In this document: positions 1-10,900 of the stretch, piece by piece
Position numbering within the stretch: the first letter of the stretch is position 1
Layout of the letters: every line of letters starts with the position of its first letter
NCBI RefSeq assembly: GCF_018812025.1
Contig: NC_063045.1
Location: 56,013,457 to 56,077,456, forward strand
Direction of reading: 5' to 3'
Source of the DNA: Megalobrama amblycephala
Taxonomy: Eukaryota > Chordata > Actinopteri > Cypriniformes > Xenocyprididae
DNA: 64,000 nucleotides
Translations under genes and position numbers: made by a program
Notes under the pieces: generated by a model
Seen by the model: the letters and a program-made list of their open reading frames with translations, nothing else
Told to the model about the DNA's origin: nothing
Database searches by the model: none

Positions 1-2312
1 TCAGCAGCTCACACACACTCACTAAACCAACACAGAAACTCCAGCGAGGCTCCAATACATTCTGCCTTGAGAAAAAAAAAAAATGCTGTTATATTGCTCC
101 AAATGGAGCACGTCCATAAAAGATCATACTAACTGCATTCATTTTGATTCACGGCCCACAGTTTCCAGAAAAGTTAAAGTCCCACAAGGACAAATGAATG
201 TAATGGCTTTTACAATGAAGAAAAGTAAACACACACCTGAAAATCCAGGTGAAAGTTACAAACAAATTGTATTTGTAAAAAAAAGACAGCAGCATAATGC
301 CAAAAATCTGAATAATAGGCTTATTTATTTATCAAATGAATGTCTTTCAAGGTATGAATAAATAAATTGTACAATAATACTTCCTTTTTTGAGACAAATA
401 AAAATAAAAAAATCAGTTTCTAAAAGGTGAAGTGTGTGATTTCTCACTACTCCAGGCCGCCATTGATCATACAAATAGTCGATGTTTTGATACCGCCACA
501 GTGTTACAAATGGCTTACATATAGTTTTCTCTGCATTAAAAGAAATAGCGAAACATTAGTGTAAACAGTTTAAGTTATGCAACAACTAAATATATTTGTA
601 TTAATAATATCTTATAAAATTATATATTTTATTCATAAAAGGTGCTTTTTCCAGGACTGTATATTAGTAACAGGCAAATTTTTGGTTAAAATAATAAAAA
701 TAATAAATCGCAGATGCATTAGATGGAGCTACAGTTCTGCTTCATTACAACAAAAACACAAACAGATTAAAACCACAGTGTAATGCCGGCACTTTGACTA
801 TCTACGCAGTATATTGTAAACACAGAGCCATACGAAGATAATTGGCCAAAGAGATAAAGCGATCACAAAAATGCAGCAAATTTCAGAATGATTCCTTTTG
901 GCCAGTGCAGGACGTGATATGATCAACAGGAAAGAGATCTGCGTTACGACTCCGGCCTTGGGAACAGCTCCCTGCATTCCTTTATCTACTTCCTGTAGCA
1001 TTTCTTCAGCCCCTGTGGTTTGCCCTCACAAACAGATTCATAAACCACCCTCCTTTCAGGGGGAACGTTTGTAAATTAGATCTTTATTTTGCATCGTTCT
1101 AAAAAAAAAAAAAAAAAAAAAATCCGACGTCTAGTGCGACGCCAAGCTTGTGTGGAAAACCAGAGGAGGAAAATAATGTTTGGCTTGAAATTTCTTTCTT
1201 TAAGGAACTTTCTGGTTTTAACCCCAGTCAATAATCAAGTTACCAGAGAGGGTCTTCGGTGGAACGCGTCCAACGGCAGGAACGTTTTTAAATGGTCACC
1301 TCTTGAAAAAGCAGTAACATTAAAAAAGGGGGAAAAGGAGAATTGGTTTATGTCTCATGTAATTCCTGGGCCTCCTAACAAGACACGGCATTCACAGTGC
1401 ACACTTCTTCTAAACAGCAAAAGAGAGGCAGAAATATTTCTAAATTAATTTGGATTTGTTTAGTTTATCCTTACAGGAGAAAAAAAACATCCTACCCTAT
1501 AACACATTAACTTGGGATAAAATTGTAAATCTGTGTTTATTCGGTCATTTGTGCAAACATTCGTACACCGGTTTTCAGGTTTCCTGAACCGTCTTGCTCT
1601 ACAGGAATGCTGTCTTAACTTAAAGGCCTGGACAATGTCCCCTCTGTAGCTGAAGACGAGGAGGTGGGACGGGCTGGAGGGGGGTGCCTGGTTTCTCTCT
1701 CGCCATCTTCCCCCACCCCGTCTCTGAGTGCTGAGTGTGTGGAAAAGGCTTGGGCTGTTGACAGGGCCGCTCTCCTGAGCACTGTTTGTTTATGTAAAAT
1801 GAGGCCCTCATGTACGCAGGACAATTCCTCTGTTTACTTTATATTGTCTTCTAGGTCTTAAAATACCATTGTAGAGGAGAGAGTTTAAGAAAGATGGATG
1901 CCAGTCAAAAAGGGCTGACGTGCTCTGACAGCGCAGTTATGCGATCAAGGGCTTGTCACTTACTCGCTAGTACTGCTTTGTGAAATAAGTGCACTTTAGT
2001 TCAATTAATATCGTGGGTTAGCGTGGCTCGACCCTCTACAGAAGTGGATACACAAGTGGGAAGTTCTTACAAAACAATGCTTTTGCTTTAAAATTGTTCA
2101 TTTGTTCACCCTTTTCTCAGTTGTTGTTGTTTGCGGCACTTATAACGATAACTATGAAGTTTTAATAATCATTCTAATTCTTTGAGAATAGCCATAGAAT
2201 CCACACCACAACTATATCAGCATAGAAGAACAATATGATTTTTTCCAGATGATGAACAATAAAACATTGAGAGCCAATCAGAATCCGTCCGACAAAACTG
2301 CAGTGTGCACTT
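1..2312. other. tcf7l1 intron sequence, no feature recognised
   Basis: AT-rich noncoding sequence with short A runs (for example 1101-1121). By position it is the interior of the large intron after tcf7l1 exon 3. The next tcf7l1 exon (expected YLQMKWP) was looked for on the minus strand and not found here. Confidence 0.5.
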
Positions 2313-2532
2313 ACGGCCAAAGTATACTTCACTTTTTACATGTACGCAAGGGTCAGCGTACAGTCCGCGCGACGCAAATTTCATCAGAAGAGTACGCGCG
2401 TACTGTACGCACACCACCGAATTTGGTCACGCATGCGCATTTTAATTTGTAATTTGTTTGTCCACAAGGTGGCAACAGTGTCCTGGGCATGTCGATTCAC
2501 AAGGTAGTCGAAGAAAACCTGCATAAACAGAA

Positions 2533-2878
2533 TAGGGCTGCACAGCGATTAATCGTGATTAATCGTTTGCAAAATAAAAGTCTGTGTTTACGTAATAAAT
2601 CTGTGTTCTGTGTATAATAATTATGTATATATAAATACACACACATACATATGTATATTTAAGAAATATGTTATATTTATATATAAAATATTTATATATA
2701 ATATAAAATATTTAATTATTTTTTTTTATACATGCATATATTTCTTAAATTTATACATGTATGTGTGTGTATTTATATATATACATAATTATTATACACA
2801 GAACACACACATTTATTACGTAAACACAGACTTTTATTTTGCAAACGATTAATCGCGATTAATCGTTGTGCAGCCCTA
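2533..2878. mobile_element. Palindromic hAT-type MITE with TAGGGCTG ends, copy 1
   Basis: The termini TAGGGCTGCA and TGCAGCCCTA, then GATTAATCG-type motifs, form inverted arms around an AT-rich centre. The element is flanked by a perfect 8-bp direct repeat AAACAGAA (2525-2532 and 2879-2886), the size produced by hAT transposases. It has no coding capacity. It sits inside the Harbinger remnant and is therefore the younger insertion. Confidence 0.8.
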
Positions 2879-2917
2879 AAACAGAACAGACCAGAAAGTA
2901 TGCAAGCTACAGCGACA

Positions 2918-3065
2918 ATGGAGGCCTACATAGATGACAGATTGTGCAAAGAGGTCCCTCAATTGTACAACTCTAGCATGGAAGAATACAAATATATTTA
3001 GATGGGTTGTAGCTCGTGGCGAGAAATTGCTCAAAACTGCGCATGCGTCGAACGCCTGTGTATGC
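2918..3065 (+). pseudogene. MADF/Myb-like accessory protein remnant of a Harbinger element
   Basis: Reading from the ATG at 2918 gives MEAYIDDRLCKEVPQLYNSS and MEEYKYI, one TAG stop, then in the same frame MGCSSWREIAQN. The pattern LYNSSM-EYK followed by SWREIA is typical of the MADF/SANT-like DNA-binding domain. In-frame continuation across the stop shows a decayed gene. Known: Harbinger transposons encode such a protein beside the transposase. Confidence 0.6.
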
Positions 3066-3122
3066 ATACGAGTCAAGTTTTGCAAGGCTGTGCACTCAAA
3101 AAAACGAAGTATACCCAGGGCT

Positions 3123-5319
3123 TTATAACAAACAGAATGTTATCATGCCTTGGTGTGGATGCTAAGATAGTTATCATTATCATTCTTGGTGTAAAGAAAC
3201 CTTAAAACCCTGTCAAGCTAGTTTTTGCAAAGTCAGCTACTGTCCCATGCTACACTAGGAGTATTTATTTAAGCTAGCATAAAATATGTTAGCATCTAAC
3301 AAACTTTAGCACACCAAATTAACAAACAAAACACTACAGTCACAACAGAATCAAACAAGATTAGCTTCACAGCGCTAACAACAATTTACTGACTAATCTG
3401 CACACAAAAGCACTGGACTTTTACCCTGCCGTTTACACTCACTAGAATATAATTAAATCAATTAAGAAACATTATTTAATAAGGAAGTGATAATTAGCAA
3501 ACAAAGAGCAATACTGTTACACTGATGGGGATTTTGAAAACTACAAAAGTGCTGAATTAGCATTTATGAAACGAGGACATTGTGGAAGATAAAACCTTAA
3601 GCAACTTCAACCTGGGGTCAAAGTAAACCTTGTTAAAGCCTACTAACTCGGTTAAGAAAAAGTATATAAAAGGCCCTTTATAACTAGAAGAGAGAAGCTA
3701 ACTCCTCTACAAGAAACCCTTTTAGTGTTTTTCCATCGTACAAACTAAAACAAAAACGCTGAGAGAAAATAAAGTTCCCTCGAAAAATCTTCGCATAGCA
3801 GGTTGTGTTTACGTTCGAAATCCAGTGCCAACAGTTACTGTAAACAATTTTCAGCTTCGGTTCAGTAACATTACATGTTTTTTTTCCCCCTCATAGACTG
3901 AGTGGCGCTTCACTAACTTTTGTACTCCACAACTATACACAACCTTGCTATTGTACACCGAGGAAGACATGGTTGAATCTGTTGCCTTCGGTCTCACACA
4001 CACATAAACACACACGAGCAGGCCAGAAGTCAGATGTTGTTATTATCTATCTTATCTACTAGAATCACAGTCGCTCTTTGTTACAGCTGTTAAAGGTAAC
4101 CAGTTTTCCTTAGTCAAACCTCTCATGCGACAGCAACCATTCTCTGGCTATAATGCTATTTGACGAGTTGAAAAAACCATTGTGCTGCAAACAAGCAAAC
4201 CTAATGCCACATCTAATATCCAAGTGCATGACCAACAGATTCAAGCATTCTCACGAGTTAGCAGCACAATGGACACAATGAACGAATGTTTATCGCCACA
4301 GGCTCGCTGAAATTTTTCCACAATGACATGTTAGCCTACGTTCGCATGCCTCATCACTTATACATTGACATGGGCTGCTTTAGTGAGCAACAGGCAAACA
4401 CTGTGCAAAAAAAACACTCCAGATATCCTTCAATGGAGCTAAATGGAGGAAGGCAAACATATGCAGCAATTTGCCTGCGATTCAAACGCCTCGGTGGGGG
4501 CTTGCTGCTCAGGTAGACAAACCGCCCCCCTAGGTGAAGATGTCATTAAGATAATGGGCATCCAGTAGAGACCTCCGACAGGGCCGTCAAGCGGTAACTA
4601 ATGATAACAATAGTCGCCTAACTGCTCTCTAATTGAAAGACAGTTTCACTGATGGGGAAGTACTTCTATGCCGGCTATCTAAAAAAAATCTTGATATGGC
4701 TCAAATGAACTCAAAGGTCTTTATGACATAAGCCATAATAGCATGCAATGAAAATCTTCCCTCTTTCCGTATCTATGCGCCCAGTTGTAAATTTAACTCT
4801 CAAACCCGGCAACATCCTATCACACAACAACAAAGGGAGTAAAGACACATTCCTGACACCAAAAGCTGGATGAATCCTATCTGCCTGGGCTTGCCTCCAG
4901 TTTGTCACCTGTTATGATAATACAAAATTAATTGTGCAGACATCTCACTGCGAAAAGTCCATCTTCGTGCTATTGGAGGCGGCAAATAAAGGCTTCTTTT
5001 GTGCTCGGGTGAGCCCAAGTAAATGACTTATTGTGCAATGCAGCAGAATGGCCTCCTAATTCATGCATGCTCCAGACTCAACAAGTGGTAACAGAGGGGA
5101 AACTATGGTAAACTTTTGAAACGCGAAGCTTGCTCGGGTATTTACAAGTTGGGGAGTCTTAAAAGGGATTCTAAAAGCAAAAAACAAAGGAACTGCTTGA
5201 AGCGAATATGGCGCGCTGAAAGGCGACTTTAGAACGCGCGTTTTGCAACTGAAAAAAATACACAGTGCAGCGTGACGTCATGAAGGTGATAGTTGCGTTT
5301 AAAGTGGAATGGGACGTAC
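3123..5319. other. tcf7l1 intron 3, proximal part
   Basis: No exon, RNA gene or recognisable transposon was seen. Composition is mixed, with a CG-containing patch from about 5180 to 5320 next to exon 3, including the CRE octamer. Confidence 0.5.
5273..5280. promoter_or_regulatory. Palindromic CRE-type octamer in tcf7l1 intron 3
   Basis: TGACGTCA, the perfect CREB/ATF palindrome, lies 40 bp inside the intron after exon 3, in a CG-containing patch. An eight-base match in 64 kb can occur by chance, so function is unproven. Confidence 0.3.
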
Positions 5320-5920
5320 CGTTCGTGTGCTGGGAGATAGCGATCCGTTGGAGAGGTATGGATTCGTAATATCTGGGATCATAAGAAATGGATAACCAGC
5401 ATATGGGGGTCCCTTGAAAAATCCTCCATCTTGTTGTCTTCTCAAAGCTTTAGGGGCGACAGCAAACGAATTTCAATGGTTATTACCGTGCATAAATCAC
5501 TCACACAAAACACAAGGAATACGTCTCGAGCTGTTTTTACCTTCCGCAAAGTGTTCTCTCTGTTTCTCATAACTTTCTAGGTCTGGTCTGGGTCGAGGAC
5601 GCCTGTCTGTTTGCTTGCATTTGGGAAATAAAGCATCGGTTTATTAGTTTTAGCACTACTAATTAACACTTAAATGCATGCATTCGATGCAGAGTGCACT
5701 GAAATTATAGTAGCTACAGAGGTGTTTTGCTTACTTCGGAGTCTGATGAGCTGCTGTTGTTCTCGGACTCGTTCACTAGAGAAGATTTCACCTCGTCCAG
5801 ATCTCTCTCCGACGACACATTCTCTGATATTTTCTCCTCTTGTTCGCCCTCATCTTTGAAGGAAATAAGTTCATCGTTTGCTCCCAGGTCATCACCTCCT
5901 CCTCCGTTTAATTGAGGCAT
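5320..5920 (-). CDS. tcf7l1: TCF7L1-type HMG-box transcription factor, first three coding exons (partial)
   Basis: Seen: exon 1 (5735-5920) encodes 62 residues from [11 protein letters not shown] to SSSSDSE, followed by a gtaagc donor. Exon 2 (5541-5613) starts QTDRRPRPR and ends HFAE. Exon 3 (5320-5447) encodes [19 protein letters not shown] through SLSPSTRT, then a gtacgt donor. Phases join without a stop to give 129 residues; introns are 121 and 93 bp. Known: this N terminus of TCF/LEF factors binds beta-catenin, and the protein acts in the nucleus in Wnt signalling, TCF7L1 often as a repressor. The HMG box and C-terminal exons are not in the window, so the gene runs off the left edge. TCF7L1 is preferred over TCF7L2 because of [27 protein letters not shown] and YLSNG. 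The start at 5920 is chosen because family members begin MPQL; the frame stays open for 27 codons upstream. Which teleost duplicate (a or b) is not decided. Confidence 0.9.
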
Positions 5921-6600
5921 GTTGGCACTAAAAAACCCAAACGTCTGGTTAAAACGAAACTTTCTTCTCTTAGCAGGACCTGTAATCCGAACTAACCCCA
6001 AATCTTAGAAGCGCGAATGTGCCGAGGCTAGAAAAAACAAGACATTCCCAGTTTTCCCATGATCAGATCAGAAGCCTGAGGGTTGGGGATTGGGGTTTGC
6101 TTCCTACTAAACCACACTGAAATAACCCCCCGAAAACAGTCCATCATTTAATATCCATTCGCGTGCCTGGAATCTTCGGATACTCCTGCACAGGACGAAA
6201 AGTCATGCACGAAAAAAGTTTCGCGAGACAAAGGTGTGGATACAAAGTTTCAGCCAGTCCAGTTCCTTCAGAGTTTCTCTTCCAAATCTTTCCGTGTCAG
6301 TGTGTCAATCCCATGGTTTGATTGAAGGCGCACGAACTTCCCGACTGTATGTTTAATATTTATAATTCAGCTCCGATGACAGACTCACTCGAATGTGGAT
6401 CAAGAAACATTTGTATCCCTGGATGATAGAAGTGGACTAGGGTAGAAGGAAGAAACACCCTCATCAGAACGGAGGAGGAGGAGTCTGAGATGTAAACCGA
6501 CACTCTGTTCACAAGACGAACCCTCTTAAAGAGACAGTCGACACTTCTGGAAGAAAGACCTACTGGATTGAAACAAATAAGATTCATTACAACAACAACA
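5921..6600 (-). promoter_or_regulatory. 5' UTR and probable promoter region of tcf7l1
   Basis: This is the sequence immediately upstream of the tcf7l1 start codon. It is less AT-rich than its surroundings and contains CG dinucleotides, as expected of a vertebrate promoter-proximal region. I see no clear TATA box or single start site, so its limits are inferred only from the gene on one side and the TCTA microsatellite on the other. Confidence 0.4.
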
Positions 6601-6678
6601 ACAACAGCAACCACATACTAGCCTCCTACTGTACTACTACTAATAATAATAATTATATGTAATAATCAATCAATCATC

Positions 6679-7165
<487 letters not shown>

Positions 7166-7177
7166 ACTCTTTTGTTT

Positions 7178-7510
7178 TAACCCAGTGGTTGGGTTAAATG
7201 TTTGCCCAACCTGCTGGGTAGTTATATTTAGCTCAACTATTGTTTAAATTCAATTACTGTATTGCTTGAAATGAACCCAAACATTTAGGAAAATAACATT
7301 TACTAATAAGTTTAATGAATAATAATTAAACAATAAACATTTATTAAATTGCTTATTAATAAATGTTCACCTTTTGATTATTATTGTTGCCTCTAGTAAT
7401 TATGTGCCTGATTTTTGGGTTCATTTTAATCCAGCCTTATAGTACATTTTAATAGTTGAGTTAAAAACTACCCAGCATGTTGGGCAAAGATTTAACCTAA
7501 TCGCTGGGTT
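7178..7510. mobile_element. Foldback MITE with AACCCAG ends
   Basis: The left arm (AACCCAGTGGTTGGGTTAAA, then a GCCCAACCTGCTGGGTAGTT segment) is matched in reverse at 7470-7510 (ACTACCCAGCATGTTGGGCA, then a TTTAACC...GCTGGGTT segment). The centre is AT-rich with no ORF. No clear target duplication was found. A (CATC)n run lies just downstream at about 7569-7593. Confidence 0.65.
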
Positions 7511-7599
7511 TGTCCATTTTTAACCACTTTGTCCATTTTTGGGGTTGTTTTTAACCCATTTTTTAAGTCATCCATCCATCCATCCATCCATCCGTGTCT

Positions 7600-8980
7600 A
7601 TGTCTAATAGTAATATGACATAATATATAAAACAAATGTATTTTTTCAACTATATACACTAAAATTTTTTTAGAGTATACACACAAATCAATCTGATCTC
7701 TCATGTATCAATTGATAGACACCTTAATCATTATCATATTTCAACTGTTGAAATGTATATTATTTTATAACATTTCTAATCATGAGATGATCTAAGATGA
7801 AGTCTGTTCAGATGTTGCAGGAACTCAAAGGCCACTTCAGCCCACGTCTTGTTTTGTGCGGGTATAGGCTACAATACGGGACATTTTCCATGTTGGCAGA
7901 TAAATAGGGGAGGAGGTGGTTGATGAAAATACACAACAAAACTTTATATAGAAACATACAGTTTTGCAATGCTTGATCTGATTTGCAACTGGTCGAGCCA
8001 CTTTGTTTAGCGGCACATGCTTCAGTGGCTGTCAAACTTAAAGGAGTTGGTTTACAGGAGTTCATATTCTATCCTTATTTAACTTTCTCTTTTAATCCGG
8101 TTTTGAGGGGGCAAGGCCTCAGTCTTTCTCTTATAACCATGTGTGTTCAGGTCAGAGCTATCCCAAGCATGGGGGAAGCAGTCCCCCCCCCTTTGGTCGG
8201 TCCATTTGAGATCACCTTCCATGGGTTTTGTCTCCCACAGGTGGCTTAAGACTATATTGTGAGCTAAATCTTGTTTTATCTGAACATGCAAGCATGCAAT
8301 CCACAATCTTTCCACGTTTGTCTCTGATTTAACTCTATTTAGCCTTGTAAGAAATTTTCACTCTCTTGGGTTTTTTATATCCTCCTGCGTGTCCAGAGTA
8401 TTCATTGGCTCTCGAGCTCCTCTTCAGTGGCCGCCGGTGAGAGCAGCTCAAATACTCCGGACTGTGTCCATGTTTGTTTTTTCCATCAACACGGATGGCC
8501 TTTTACATGTAGTGCATGGCCAAGTCAGCCACCCATAAATCATTCAGCGGCAATCCGATTGAAATGAATATGAAAGTACTGGGAGAGTCAGATGTAGATC
8601 GTCAGGTAGAGAGAGAGAGAGAGAGAAACCAAGAGAATAAATAATTCAAACGCTGATATATTAAATCATATGAGCAATGAATTATTGACATGTTGACTTT
8701 GTGGTTAGCAGCGACATGGGAATTTCACGCTCAGATTTCCTCTCTGTTGACCAAGGATAAATAACACATCTTCAGCCCCATCTCTGCATCCAACCAAAAA
8801 ATTTGAATAGATTTAAAAAAAACAGACAGGGGTTAATCAAAACGAGCACAGCGAACAGGTGCGTGTTAAACAGTTGAATGACTGGCAGAACTCCAGAATT
8901 TAATATACCAGCTCCTGAATAACCTCAAGCAACCTGAAAAAAAACAAAAAAACAAAAAAAAACAGACATAAATTATTATT
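7600..8980. other. Upstream flank of tcf7l1, no gene recognised
   Basis: Noncoding. The part from about 8390 to 8620 is richer in GC and in mixed-composition words than its surroundings and ends in a short (GA)n. It could be regulatory, but nothing in it identifies a function. Confidence 0.35.
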
Positions 8981-9021
8981 TTGGTAACACTTTACAATAA
9001 GGTCTCAATTGTTAACATTAG

Positions 9022-9380
9022 TTAAAGGTGCAATGCAAAGGAGGATCTATTGATAGAAATGCAATATAATATACATAACTGTTTTCAGTTGTGTATAAAG
9101 ACCTTACATAATGAACTATGTTTTTATTACCTTAGAATGAGCTATTTCTATCTACATACACCACAGGTCCCCTTACATATTAAGTCACGATTTTGCATCG
9201 GCATGTTTCTACAGCAGCCCTAAATGGACAAACTGCTTTTCAGAGCGCGTTTGCTTGACTAGCTACTCTCTGTTGTCTTAGACGACATATTTGTCCTGTG
9301 TTGGCCACCGTAGCTTCTCTATATTACAATTCGCAACCTTACTGCTAAATGCCACTAAAATGTACACACTGCACCTTTAA
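9022..9380. mobile_element. TTAA-flanked MITE (AGGTGCAATGC ends)
   Basis: TTAA at 9022-9025 and 9377-9380 bounds a sequence starting AGGTGCA and ending TGCACCT. Known: TTAA duplications are made by piggyBac and Kolobok transposases, and AGG...CCT ends fit Kolobok well. No ORF; non-autonomous. Confidence 0.65.
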
Positions 9381-9406
9381 CATGAACTACTATATTTACA
9401 TGACAA

Positions 9407-10190
9407 CAATGTACTAAAAATGGAAAAGTTTATCTTTTGCATTTTTCACTTACAGACAACAACGTTGTCAAAATGATCTATGTTCACACGGATCCGTGAA
9501 AATGACTAAAAATGCTGTATTATTTATGCCAGACCAGTAGGTGGCAATGTCACTTTGTGAAGAAACACAATGCGCCTGTAGGCTGAACACATAATATACA
9601 TGCACATGATGTCACAAATTCATGTTTTTGTAGTTTACATAACGGTATCGTTTTCAAAAACTTGCACTTTGAAACCTGTTTTCAGACACACAAAACGCGT
9701 TGTCGTGTAAACGAATGGTCAAAATGCATAAAAAGTTTTCCATTTTTAGTTGAAAATGGTGTCATATAAACAGCCCCATATTCTTACAGTATTTATTAAC
9801 CTCTGTTATGGGCCGTTTACACAACACCGTTTTCAACTAAAACGGAAAACTTTTTAATGCGTTTTGCCATTCATTTACACGACAACAGCGTTTTGGCGGC
9901 ATGAAGACTCAAACTTTTCAAAGTGCCAGTTTTTGAAAATAATACTGTTATCGTCTATAGTTATTGTGTAAACTACAAAAACCTGAATTTGTGAAAACGG
10001 TGACATCGTGCTCATGTGTATTACATGTTCATCTATAGGCGTGTAGTGTTTCATTACAAAGTGACATCGCCATCTACTGGCCTGACCGCATAATACAGCG
10101 TTTTTAGTCATTTCACAAGGACACAACGTTGTAGTCTGTATGCGAAACTTTTTAAAAACGCAAAGGAAAATCTTTTCCGTTTTTAGGATT
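9407..10190. repeat. Inverted pair of a 370-bp repeat
   Basis: The left copy (9407-9775) ends with TTTTTAGTTGAAAATGG and AACAGCCCC. The right copy (9808-10190) begins with the reverse complement of that end, and the two stay alignable along their length, sharing a block with GGCAATGTCACTTTGT. Together they form a long imperfect palindrome with a gap of about 30 bp. A related partial copy lies at 60150-60355. Confidence 0.7.
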
Positions 10191-10317
10191 TTTTTTTTAA
10201 TTTCCAAAAAAGTTTTATTTGGTTAATAATGGCTCATTGTTTGTTTGTCTGCATTAACATTAACAGATACAAATTTTAATTTTAAAAATTAAATATTAGT
10301 AAATGTAGAAATAAACA

Positions 10318-10823
10318 TTAAAGGTGCTAAAGAGGATGTTTTGTTTTATACATTTTTGCAATATTACTTGAAACTGTCTTTACTAACTGATAAAAGACTA
10401 TTTATTTGGTGCACTGAAAGAAATAATATTAATATACATCATCTGTACACGAGGTAGGGCCTTAAAAACATCAGCCAACGATTGGCCCTCTGGCTTGTCA
10501 ATCACTGCCGTGACGTTCCTTGTGCGAGACGTGCGCGGCTGCGCGCTCCAGTAACTTTCCACACTCCACAGGCGCCGCATGCAATGTTTTTGTCAGGAGA
10601 CAGGAGTAACAACTGCAGATTATGAGTTACCTGCGGTGAGTCCGACATAATGAATTCACTAACACGACACAGCGAATGCCGGTGGTAAACACTTGTGTTC
10701 CAATACTCGTGCGCGAGTTTTGGGAGGCGTTCCCTCGAAATTCTTACGCATGTGCTCATTTCAAAAACTTGTAACAGTCTTTGGTTTCTCAGTCGACGAA
10801 AAGATCCTCTTTAGCACCTTTAA
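10318..10823. mobile_element. TTAA-flanked MITE (AGGTGCTAAAGAGGAT ends)
   Basis: TTAA (10318-10321) plus AGGTGCTAAAGAGGAT is mirrored by ATCCTCTTTAGCACCT plus TTAA (10820-10823), giving a perfect 16-bp terminal inverted repeat. The interior is more GC-rich than its surroundings but has no convincing coding sequence. Confidence 0.75.
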
Positions 10824-10900
10824 GATTAATAAATGCTGCAAGTATTGTTCATTCTTAGTTTATGTTAACTAATGTTAACAAATAATTTGTAGTGTTACCA

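Larger units (their letters stand above)
2313..3122 (+). mobile_element. Harbinger-like DNA transposon remnant
   Basis: Both ends carry the inverted core GTATACTTC (2322-2330) and GAAGTATAC (3106-3114). Between them are a hAT-type MITE and a coding remnant resembling the MADF/Myb-like accessory protein of Harbinger elements. The transposase gene itself is absent, so this is a deleted copy. The superfamily call rests mainly on the MADF remnant. Confidence 0.6.
8982..10900. mobile_element. Nested composite: outer TGGTAACAC element interrupted by four later repeats
   Basis: Inverted ends TGGTAACACTTTACAAT (from 8982) and AGTGTTACCA (to 10900), with GTTAAC-rich subterminal sequence on both sides, mark one old element. 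Inside it are a TTAA-flanked MITE (9022-9380), an inverted pair of a roughly 370-bp repeat (9407-9775 and 9808-10190) and a second TTAA-flanked MITE (10318-10823). No clean target duplication was found for the outer element. Confidence 0.6.

Noticed and set aside
5921..6001. Upstream in-frame extension of tcf7l1 ([15 protein letters not shown]...)
   Set aside because: Family members start at MPQLNGGG; the extension shows no family resemblance and is probably 5' UTR that happens to be open.
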